From Desulfocapsa sulfexigens (GTDB lineage: Bacteria; Desulfobacterota; Desulfobulbia; Desulfobulbales; Desulfocapsaceae), in the NCBI GenBank assembly GCA_020721165.1, contig DYNG01000006.1:1-15290 (forward strand): a stretch of DNA of 15,290 nucleotides, written 5' to 3'. Below the pieces are notes generated by a model that saw nothing but the letters and a program-made list of their open reading frames with translations, ran no database searches and had not been told where the DNA came from. Of this stretch, positions 8,049-13,981 are shown piece by piece. Numbering within the stretch: the stretch's first letter is position 1; the number at the start of each line of letters is the position of its first letter. A program made the translations under genes and the position numbers.

Positions 8049-8086
8049 AACGAATTTCTCAACGGCCCTCAAGACCTCGGGGATTC

Positions 8087-9256
8087 ATGAGCTCAGAACA
8101 ATTTCCTCCTTTCACCAATCCCAGATCCGGAACCGTTCATCTTGAACAGAATGGGCCGGTACTTTGCCTGCGCCTTCAAGGGTACTGGAGTATTGGTAAC
8201 GCCTTTCCCTCATTGACCGAAATCACCCAGCTTCTTGCCGCCGTTTTGACCAGACCCGCCAGCCACACCTCCCTGGAGATCAATACCGATGCCCTGCAGG
8301 AGTGGGATTCCCGTCTGCTTCTTCTGGTGCGGGATATTCGCGCCTGGGCGACCCAACGGGGAATCGCCTTCTCGGATCGTGGACTGCCCGCCGGCATGCA
8401 ACGATTATTGGCGCTGGCCTCAGCTTCTCCCGAGGGCAGGCAGATCCGACCGGAAGCAGCGGCGCCCTCTTTTTTTGCCATTATCGGCGGCAAATCATTA
8501 CACCTTCTGCACGATTGCCACGGACTGTTCTCGTTTACCGGTCTTATCACCCTGAGTTATCTCCGTTTCCTGACCGGCAAGGCCCAGTTTCTGCGCTCTG
8601 ATTTCCTCTATTTTCTGGAAGAATGCGGGCCCGCCGCCCTGCCCATTGTTTCCCTGATCGCGGTGTTGATCGGGGTGATTCTGGCCTTTGTCGGGGCAGT
8701 ACAGTTGCAACTATTCGGAGCGGAAATCTATATCGCCAATCTGGTGGCCCTGGGCATGACCCGGGAAATGGGGGCAATGATGGCCGCCATCATCATGGGC
8801 GGACGAACCGGCGCCGCTTTTGCCGCCCAACTGGGCACCATGCAGGTGAACGAAGAGATTGACGCCCTGCAGACCATGGGCATTGACCCGATAGATTTCC
8901 TGGTTCTTCCCCGCCTCACCTCCCTGCTTATCATGATGCCCCTGCTGGCCTTATGGGCCGATCTGATCGGCATTGCCGGCGGTTTCCTGATGGCCATGAC
9001 CCTTGATATCAGTATGGTCGAATACTATAATCAAACCATCAATGCCGTGAATCTGCGCCATTTTGGGGTGGGCCTGTTCAAGGCGGTTATTTTTGGCTAT
9101 CTCATTGCCTTTTCCGGGTGCCTCCGAGGCATGCAGTGTGGCCGCAGCGCCTCAGCGGTAGGAACGGCAGCGACCTCGGCGGTGGTGACGGCCATTGTCT
9201 TTATTGTCGTCTCCGATGCGCTGATGACCGTTATTTTCAAAATTATGAAGATATAA
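8087..9256 (+). CDS. mlaE: STAS-MlaE fusion: lipid/intermembrane transport ABC permease
   Basis: A 389-residue inner-membrane permease of the MlaE family with a fused N-terminal STAS-like domain, so it combines the roles of E. coli MlaB and MlaE. Residues 15-115 are soluble and STAS-like (VLCLRLQGYWSIGNAF strand-helix start, then LEINTDALQEWDS). Residues about 140-389 are MlaE, with hydrophobic segments near 184-206, 274-304 and 328-385. The family signature EEIDALQTMGIDPIDFLVLPR region lies at 256-276, preceded by the GGRTGAAFAAQLGTMQV coupling helix. The frame is open upstream to 7667, but that part looks noncoding. ATG 8087 is chosen because it lies 15 residues before the STAS fold and has a weak GGGGA ahead. 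It is the first gene of the MCE transporter operon; its stop codon overlaps the ATPase start by 1 nt (TAATG). The STAS part probably stabilises or regulates the ATPase, as MlaB does. Confidence 0.93.
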   Translation: MSSEQFPPFTNPRSGTVHLEQNGPVLCLRLQGYWSIGNAFPSLTEITQLLAAVLTRPASHTSLEINTDALQEWDSRLLLLVRDIRAWATQRGIAFSDRGLPAGMQRLLALASASPEGRQIRPEAAAPSFFAIIGGKSLHLLHDCHGLFSFTGLITLSYLRFLTGKAQFLRSDFLYFLEECGPAALPIVSLIAVLIGVILAFVGAVQLQLFGAEIYIANLVALGMTREMGAMMAAIIMGGRTGAAFAAQLGTMQVNEEIDALQTMGIDPIDFLVLPRLTSLLIMMPLLALWADLIGIAGGFLMAMTLDISMVEYYNQTINAVNLRHFGVGLFKAVIFGYLIAFSGCLRGMQCGRSASAVGTAATSAVVTAIVFIVVSDALMTVIFKIMKI

Positions 9257-10071
9257 TGACCACTCCGGCCCTGATAACCGTCGCCAACCTGACAATGGCC
9301 TACGACTCTTTTGTCCTGCAACGGGACTTGAATTTCACCATTCATCAAGGCGATATTTTTGTGATCATGGGTGATTCCGGTTGCGGCAAATCCACCCTCT
9401 TACGACACCTCATCGGTCTGAAGGCGCCAGCCTCCGGGACCGTTTATTTTCACGACACCAATTTCTGGGCCGTCTCGGAAGGGGAGCGCAACCAGATTTT
9501 ACGGCGCTGCGGAATTCTCTACCAGAGCGGAGCGCTGTTCAGTTCGATGACCCTGGCAGAAAACATTGCCCTGCCCCTGAGTCAACATACCACCCTGGCA
9601 ACCACCGAGATCGATGAAATTGTCTCCATGAAACTGCAGTTGGTGGGCCTGGGAGGTTTTGACCATTTCTATCCCTCTGAAATCAGCGGCGGTATGAAAA
9701 AACGGGCCGGATTGGCCCGAGCCATGGCCCTTGATCCCGAGATTCTCTTTTTTGATGAGCCCTCAGCCGGACTGGACCCCATCAGCGCCCGCCTCCTTGA
9801 CGAGCTGATCCTGGAACTGCGCGACAGCCTGGGCGCCACCATCGTTATAGTCACCCATGAGCTGCCCTCCATTTTTGCCATTGCCAGCAACGCCATCTTT
9901 CTTGATGCCGACAGCCATAGCATGATTGCCCACGGCCCGCCGCACACCATGCTGGCCACCAGCTCCAACCCCAAGGTCAAAGAGTTTCTGACCCGAGGCG
10001 GCAGTTTTTGTTTAGGTAACACCATAAATTCGTCCCCCCCGATTCCCCAAGGAGTTTCGCTCCATGAGTAA
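9256..10071 (+). CDS. mlaF: MlaF-type ABC transporter ATPase
   Basis: A 271-residue cytoplasmic ATPase that powers the MlaE/MCE lipid transporter. Walker A is GDSGCGKST (39-47). The Q-loop glutamine Q90 sits in LYQSGALFSSMTLAENIALPL, wording characteristic of the MlaF/Mkl subgroup. The ABC signature is SGGMKKR (144-150), Walker B ILFFDEP (163-169) with catalytic E168, the D-loop SAGLDP and the H-loop H201. All are intact. The frame is open further upstream, but the ATG at 9256 overlapping the permease stop gives the normal N-terminus (ALITVANLTMAYDS). The C-terminal tail beyond about residue 245 (CLGNTINSSPPIPQGVSLHE) is longer than the usual ABC end and partly reflects the 8-nt overlap with the next gene. 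That gene's ribosome site (AAGGAG) lies inside this coding region. Confidence 0.96.
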   Translation: MTTPALITVANLTMAYDSFVLQRDLNFTIHQGDIFVIMGDSGCGKSTLLRHLIGLKAPASGTVYFHDTNFWAVSEGERNQILRRCGILYQSGALFSSMTLAENIALPLSQHTTLATTEIDEIVSMKLQLVGLGGFDHFYPSEISGGMKKRAGLARAMALDPEILFFDEPSAGLDPISARLLDELILELRDSLGATIVIVTHELPSIFAIASNAIFLDADSHSMIAHGPPHTMLATSSNPKVKEFLTRGGSFCLGNTINSSPPIPQGVSLHE

Positions 10072-11107
10072 AAAAGCAAGCCCCACCCGCATCGGCATTT
10101 TTGTCATTCTCTCTTTTGCCCTTTTTGTCGCTGGTATTGTCCTTTTCGGAGGGGGGAAGATGTTCAGCAGAAAAAACACCGCCATTGTCTATTTTGAAGG
10201 CTCGCTCCAGGGTCTCAATGTGGGGGCGCCAGTCGCCTACCGGGGCATCACCATTGGCGAGGTCAAGGAGATCAAGGTGAGCATCAATGCCGACACCTAT
10301 CAGATCATTGTCCCGGTGCTGATCAGCCTGATGCCCGACAAGATGATTCAAATTAAAAGCAGCGTCAATCAAGCCGACATTACCGTCAATACCTTTCTCA
10401 AAGCCATGTTCCAGCGAGGGTTGCGGGCCACCCTCAAATCGCAGAGCCTTCTCACCGGCAAGCTCTATATTGATCTCTCCTTTCACGAAAACAAGGAGGC
10501 GATCTACCATGACCAGGATGGAAAATATCTGGAGATCCCCACCGTCCCATCGGAACTGCAACAGATGAGCAAGGCCATGCAATCGTTGAATTTTCAGGAA
10601 CTGGCGGTCAAATTTTCCAACACTCTGGACGCCCTGGAAAAGATGAGTGTCACCCTGGAACAGGCTTTAAGTTCAGAAACATCCAAAAAAGAGCTCGCCA
10701 TCTTCTTTGCCAGCCTGGATAGCCTTCGTTCCATCCTGGCCAAGGTTGACGAGGATATAGGCCCGTTGCTGACCAAACTGGATGTCAACTTTGATAAAAT
10801 CGGCCGTTTTTCAGACAGTGGCACGCAGATGGTTGGTCACCTTGACAGTAAAATTGAGCCCCTGCTCAGCAGTGTCGAAGGCATGGCCCGCGATACCAGT
10901 CTGGCCATGCGGGCCACCGATGTTTTTATGAGCGATATCAACCACTCTTTTGCCATGGAATCACCGTTCTATTTCCACCTTACGGAAGGCGTGAGTGAAA
11001 TGGGCAAGGCGGCCAAGGCCTTGCGCTCCTTCACCGAAACGCTGGATCGCAATCCACAGATGTTCTTTTTTGGCAATGAACGCCCCTCGGAGGATTCATC
11101 TCAATGA
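10064..11107 (+). CDS. mlaD: MlaD/PqiB-like MCE domain protein, membrane-anchored
   Basis: A 347-residue periplasmic lipid-binding component of the transporter. It has a short cytoplasmic N-terminus, one TM helix (about 10-31), one MCE domain (about 37-140; VYFEGSLQGLNVGAPVAYRGI and GEVKEI, then LRATLKSQSLLTGKLYIDLSF), the IPTVPSELQQ connector and a long helical C-terminal region (about 165-330) ending SFTETLDRNPQMFFFGN. MCE proteins form hexameric rings; the helical tail would form a barrel or needle toward the outer membrane. The TVPSE connector and RNP-type tail are more like PqiB-class proteins than E. coli MlaD, which lacks such a tail. This agrees with the PqiC-type lipoprotein encoded next. 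The start is supported by AAGGAG nine nt upstream; it overlaps the ATPase gene by 8 nt and the lipoprotein gene by 4 nt. Confidence 0.93.
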   Translation: MSKKASPTRIGIFVILSFALFVAGIVLFGGGKMFSRKNTAIVYFEGSLQGLNVGAPVAYRGITIGEVKEIKVSINADTYQIIVPVLISLMPDKMIQIKSSVNQADITVNTFLKAMFQRGLRATLKSQSLLTGKLYIDLSFHENKEAIYHDQDGKYLEIPTVPSELQQMSKAMQSLNFQELAVKFSNTLDALEKMSVTLEQALSSETSKKELAIFFASLDSLRSILAKVDEDIGPLLTKLDVNFDKIGRFSDSGTQMVGHLDSKIEPLLSSVEGMARDTSLAMRATDVFMSDINHSFAMESPFYFHLTEGVSEMGKAAKALRSFTETLDRNPQMFFFGNERPSEDSSQ

Positions 11108-11751
11108 ACAGAAAAAACAGTTTTTCATATCCGTCTGTTGTCACCTCGGGGCTTGCCACCCTGCTGTCCGCCCTGTCGTTACTGGTCATAACCAGCGGCT
11201 GTTTCCAGGGGCAACCGGTACATCGCTATATCCTGGCATCGGCAGTAGAACAAGCCGATACTGCGCCCGTATCAACTCTCTCGGCTCCGCCTTCTCAGCG
11301 CGCAACGGAGTTTCTGGTGGTCGGGCCAGTTACCCTGACTGACTATCTTGATCAATCACGAATTGTCCAGCGGCAGGGAGCGACGATCATTCATACCGCC
11401 GCCGATCACCAATGGGCCGGAGATCTCTCGGAAATGATCAGCATCGTCCTGATTGCGGAAATGAGCCGGCTGCGTCCATCCCTTGCTGTCCTTCCCTATC
11501 CGCTCAGCGCTCCTCAGGCGCAGGGAAAAAGGATTGCCATTGACATCCTCCATTTTGAAGGAACAGATGCGAGCGCCGCCGCCATTGAGGCGCGCTGGAC
11601 AATCATTGATCTGGAAAAAAAGACCATTCTCACCAGTCACTCAACCAAGTTGCACCTTGCCGTTGCTGACAACAGCTACGAGAGTCTAGTGACAGCCCTA
11701 AGCCTTGGTTTGACACGCCTGAGCAAAGAAATCATCGCCAGCCTGCCATGA
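11104..11751 (+). CDS. PqiC-type (ABC_trans_aux) outer-membrane lipoprotein of the MCE transporter
   Basis: A 215-residue probable lipoprotein with the ABC-type transport auxiliary fold (PF03886, PqiC/YmbA). The N-terminal hydrophobic stretch (about 16-32) ends in a slightly atypical lipobox ITSGC, with lipidated C33 and threonine at -3. Family features follow: HRYILAS soon after the cysteine, then FLVVGPVTLTDYLDQSRIVQR (about 79-99), a DHQWAGDLSEMIS block and the ITSH-like strand near ILTSHSTKLHLAV. In E. coli PqiC docks on the outer-membrane end of the PqiB tube; the same role is inferred here. The ATG overlaps the MCE gene's stop (ATGA). It is the last gene of the coupled transporter set, with 43 nt before the Fe-S gene. 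Confidence 0.88.
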   Translation: MNRKNSFSYPSVVTSGLATLLSALSLLVITSGCFQGQPVHRYILASAVEQADTAPVSTLSAPPSQRATEFLVVGPVTLTDYLDQSRIVQRQGATIIHTAADHQWAGDLSEMISIVLIAEMSRLRPSLAVLPYPLSAPQAQGKRIAIDILHFEGTDASAAAIEARWTIIDLEKKTILTSHSTKLHLAVADNSYESLVTALSLGLTRLSKEIIASLP

Positions 11752-11794
11752 AGACAAGAACGGAAAACTCACCATTGCCCAGAGAACGATTTGC

Positions 11795-12631
11795 ATGTCT
11801 TTAACCCTCCAGCCCGACACCCTCAAGAACCCGCTGGCCATCTATGCCCTCCTTCCCGGCACGAACTGCGGCCAATGCGGACTACCAACCTGCATGGCCT
11901 TTGCCGCCTCGGTGTTTCAGGGAAAAAGGGATTTAACCTCCTGTCCGCATCTGTCAGAAACCATCCGCCAACAACTCAAGACCGGAACATTTGAGAAACA
12001 GGACAAAGAGGACGACTACGGACAAGAGATCAGGAGATTGCAACAGGAAGTCGCCTCGCTTGATTTCTCCCGCATTGCCGCAAAGATTGGGGCCACCCTG
12101 AACAATGGGGAGTTGGCGGTTCCCTGTCTGGGCCGGGATTTTTTCATTGACCAGCAGGGCAAACTGCGCTCCTCCTGCCATGTCAACCATTGGCTGCTCG
12201 TCCCCCTGCTCCACTATCTTCTTAAATGCGAGGGCCAGGAGCCGGGTCAGGATTGGATTCCTTTTGCCGATCTGCCGGGCGCCGGGCAATGGACCTACTA
12301 TTTTCACCATCGTTGTGAAACGCCTCTGCAACAACTGTTTGATTCCCATGAAGATCTGATCATGGAACTTTTTTCCCTCTTTGGCGCCCAGTCGCGGATG
12401 AGCGCTGGTGGAGCCGACTTCTCCCTCTCCATCCTGCCCCTGCCCAAAGTCCCTTTCTGTATCAATTACTGGCGAGCCGAGGAGGGATTTTCCTCCCAGC
12501 TTAATATCCTCCTTGACCGTTCTGCCAGCCATAACATTACCCCCCACGCCATAACCCTGCTGGCCCGAGGCATTGTGGAGATGTTTCGCCAACTTATCGT
12601 GTCACACAGCCGCGATGGCCGTCTCTTTTAA
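11795..12631 (+). CDS. 4Fe-4S domain plus DUF3786 protein
   Basis: A 278-residue soluble cytoplasmic protein. Residues 11-55 form a small Fe-S domain (PF04060 type) with cysteines C25, C28, C33 and C50 (pattern C-x2-C-x4-C-x16-C; NCGQCGLPTC), as in RnfB and the corrinoid Fe-S protein, so one [4Fe-4S] cluster is expected. The rest (about 65-270) matches DUF3786: LGRDFFIDQQGK, LLVPLLHYLLKCEGQ, WIPFADLPGAGQWTYYF, and a C-terminal strand/helix LPKVPFCINYWRAEEGF. DUF3786 is common in anaerobic Desulfobacterota, Clostridia and archaea and has no established function; a corrinoid or one-carbon link is only suggested by its Fe-S partner domain. It sits 43 nt after the lipoprotein gene in the same orientation, possibly by co-transcription alone. 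The ribosome site is weak (AGAGA). Confidence 0.88.
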   Translation: MSLTLQPDTLKNPLAIYALLPGTNCGQCGLPTCMAFAASVFQGKRDLTSCPHLSETIRQQLKTGTFEKQDKEDDYGQEIRRLQQEVASLDFSRIAAKIGATLNNGELAVPCLGRDFFIDQQGKLRSSCHVNHWLLVPLLHYLLKCEGQEPGQDWIPFADLPGAGQWTYYFHHRCETPLQQLFDSHEDLIMELFSLFGAQSRMSAGGADFSLSILPLPKVPFCINYWRAEEGFSSQLNILLDRSASHNITPHAITLLARGIVEMFRQLIVSHSRDGRLF

Positions 12632-12666
12632 GCCCCCTATCCAGAAAAATATGAGAAGAGTTTCCA

Positions 12667-12672
12667 TATAAT
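12667..12672 (+). promoter_or_regulatory. Possible -10 element upstream of the pentapeptide lipoprotein gene
   Basis: A perfect TATAAT lies about 94 nt upstream of the lipoprotein ATG in an AT-rich 134-nt gap, which also contains a run of eight T near 12708. No good -35 hexamer is present at 16-18 nt spacing (GAAAAA at 17 nt), so this is a weak candidate promoter. Confidence 0.28.
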
Positions 12673-12765
12673 GTGCAAATCATATCTGCTTATGGTAGTG
12701 TATCGTTTTTTTTAAATTGTCGTTTCACAGCACTGTTACCATTCGTTTTTCCAAGGAGAACCGCC

Positions 12766-13776
12766 ATGTCATCTCGTTATCTTTTTTTACTCTTTTCCTT
12801 ACCCCTGACCCTTGCAGCCTGTGCGCCGGTCACCCAGAATCAGTTGGCCGAGAAAGGAGCCATCCCTCTCACCGCCCAACAGGTGTTTGATCTCGTCTCT
12901 GGCAACACCCTGCATTTAGAGGAGTTTAACTTTAATTCGTTTACCTATTTTCAACCAGACGGAGGCCTTGTCGCCCGAGGCGAATCTTCCACCGCCGATG
13001 ATAAAGATCAGGGCAAATGGGACATCAATGGTGACAATCAGCTCTGTCTGAAATATTCCGTCTGGTTTTACGGTGATATGAAGTGTTATTCCGTCTATCC
13101 GGAGGGCAAGAAAAATTCCTATACCCTTTTTCATGACAATGGAGCCCGGGCCTTCGCTGCCACTGCCTTCAGCGGTGACTCCGCCCATCTATACAAGACA
13201 GCGGCAAGCTCGAAAAAAACTGTCTTTATGCGCCAGACTCTGGCCGGTGGTCAAGATGCCCAAGCCGCCGCCCCCGCCGCCGCTCCAGCGCCCGCCCCTG
13301 CTCCTGACAAAAAAGAAGTCTATTTACGCCAATCCTTGACCACTGGCTCTGCCCCGGCTGCCCCCCAGGATCCGGCCCAAGCCGCCGATAACGCCGATTC
13401 TGCCATGAACGAAACGGCCAGCGCCGAGATGGAGCACACCGTAAAATCCATGGCCAAGGAGTGTCCCAACTGCAATCTGGAAAAAAGCGATCTCCGCCAG
13501 GCCGATCTGGTTGGCGCCAACCTCAAGGGGGCCAATCTCAATGGGGCCGATCTGAGTGGCGCCAACCTGCGCCGGGCCAATCTGGAAGGGGCCCAGCTCA
13601 AGGGCGCCAATTTGAAGGGCGCCAATTTGCCCGGAGCCATCCTCAAAGGCGCTAATCTCACCGAGGCCGATTTGTCGGATACCAATCTGCTCAAAGCTGA
13701 CTTTACCGGCGCCACCACCACCAAAATCAATCTGAAGAATGCCCATCTCGAAAATACCAAGGGGTTAAAAGAGTAA
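12766..13776 (+). CDS. Lipoprotein with DUF995-like domain and pentapeptide-repeat helix
   Basis: A 336-residue predicted outer-membrane lipoprotein. The signal peptide ends in a clean lipobox LAAC, with lipidated C19 and Ala at +2. Residues about 33-145 resemble DUF995: LTAQQVFDLVSGNTLH, a GKWDINGDNQLCLKY segment and MKCYSVYPEG, with C94 and C107. A Pro/Ala-rich linker (about 145-230) carries a motif twice, KKTVFMRQTL (150-159) and KKEVYLRQSL (182-191). After ECPNC (232-236), nineteen consecutive pentapeptides (236-330; A(N/D)LxG type) should fold as a right-handed quadrilateral beta-helix. The start is fixed by AAGGAG eight nt upstream and by the signal peptide; the frame is open 31 codons further up without support. 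It appears to be monocistronic, with a terminator 40 nt after the stop. I do not know its function; surface or periplasmic scaffold or inhibitor binding are guesses. Confidence 0.88.
   Translation: MSSRYLFLLFSLPLTLAACAPVTQNQLAEKGAIPLTAQQVFDLVSGNTLHLEEFNFNSFTYFQPDGGLVARGESSTADDKDQGKWDINGDNQLCLKYSVWFYGDMKCYSVYPEGKKNSYTLFHDNGARAFAATAFSGDSAHLYKTAASSKKTVFMRQTLAGGQDAQAAAPAAAPAPAPAPDKKEVYLRQSLTTGSAPAAPQDPAQAADNADSAMNETASAEMEHTVKSMAKECPNCNLEKSDLRQADLVGANLKGANLNGADLSGANLRRANLEGAQLKGANLKGANLPGAILKGANLTEADLSDTNLLKADFTGATTTKINLKNAHLENTKGLKE
13471..13755 (+). repeat. 19 tandem 15-bp units encoding pentapeptide repeats
   Basis: The coding sequence runs in 15-bp periods of the type GCCAAYCTSAAGGGC, encoding CNLEK, SDLRQ, ADLVG, ANLKG, ANLNG and so on to AHLEN without any break in register. 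The central units (about 13516-13635) are nearest to consensus and the ends are more divergent (ATTTK, INLKN), as expected for helix caps. The periodicity keeps the antisense frames open; those frames are artefacts. Confidence 0.9.
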
Positions 13777-13816
13777 AAGAAAAATTATCTTTTGGCGTTT
13801 TTTTTTAGCAGTCGTC

Positions 13817-13849
13817 CTGGCGCATAGGCCAGATTTTTTTTATTTTTTT
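13817..13849 (+). terminator. Intrinsic terminator after the pentapeptide lipoprotein gene
   Basis: CTGGC (13817-13821) pairs with GCCAG (13828-13832) around a GCATAG loop. It is followed by ATTTTTTTT-A-TTTTTTT, a long T-tract typical of Rho-independent termination. A weaker upstream AAAAGA/TCTTTT stem followed by nine T (about 13780-13806) may add to it. The signal separates the lipoprotein unit from dnaE. Confidence 0.7.
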
Positions 13850-13876
13850 CCATGAATAATTCCCATTTTCGACAAC

Positions 13877-13907
13877 TTGCATTGCAACTTTTTTTATGCG
13901 ATATGTT
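13877..13907 (+). promoter_or_regulatory. Possible dnaE promoter with an inverted repeat
   Basis: Between the terminator and dnaE the sequence is AT-rich. TTGCAT (13877-13882) could be a -35 and TATGTT (13902-13907) a -10, but the 19-nt spacing is long. TTGCA-T-TGCAA (13877-13887) is a perfect 5-1-5 inverted repeat that could be a protein-binding site. Both readings are tentative. Confidence 0.25.
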
Positions 13908-13981
13908 AAATAATGGGTCTGGTGCGACGAAGCCATTGCGGCCGCACCGGGACAAGTCTAATTGCTCAAGATCGTGACGCC

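Larger units (their letters stand above)
7556..8086. other. Divergent intergenic region, no convincing protein gene
   Basis: About 530 bp between the two divergently transcribed operons. Open frames across it (for example the in-frame extension of the permease back to 7667) read as low-complexity, Ser/His/Arg-rich sequence with no domain or ribosome site, so I treat it as noncoding. It holds the minus-strand promoter at 7617-7646, a GC-rich hairpin at 7950-7966 and a 15-codon mini-ORF at 8001-8048. No clear sigma70 or sigma54 promoter for the plus-strand operon could be picked out by eye. The stretch 7660-7850 is pyrimidine-rich on the plus strand. Confidence 0.6.

Noticed and set aside
7667..8086. 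N-terminal extension of the permease frame by 140 codons
   Set aside because: The extension has non-coding composition and no ribosome site, and the STAS domain begins shortly after the ATG at 8087.
11748..11804. 18-codon ORF overlapping the lipoprotein stop (ATGA) and the Fe-S gene start
   Set aside because: It could couple translation between the two genes, but the peptide is arbitrary and no ribosome site of its own was seen.
13320..13760. Long minus-strand open frames opposite the pentapeptide gene
   Set aside because: They are a by-product of the 15-bp coding periodicity, have no ribosome site, and consist of repetitive Leu/Ala/Pro or Ile/Gly patterns.
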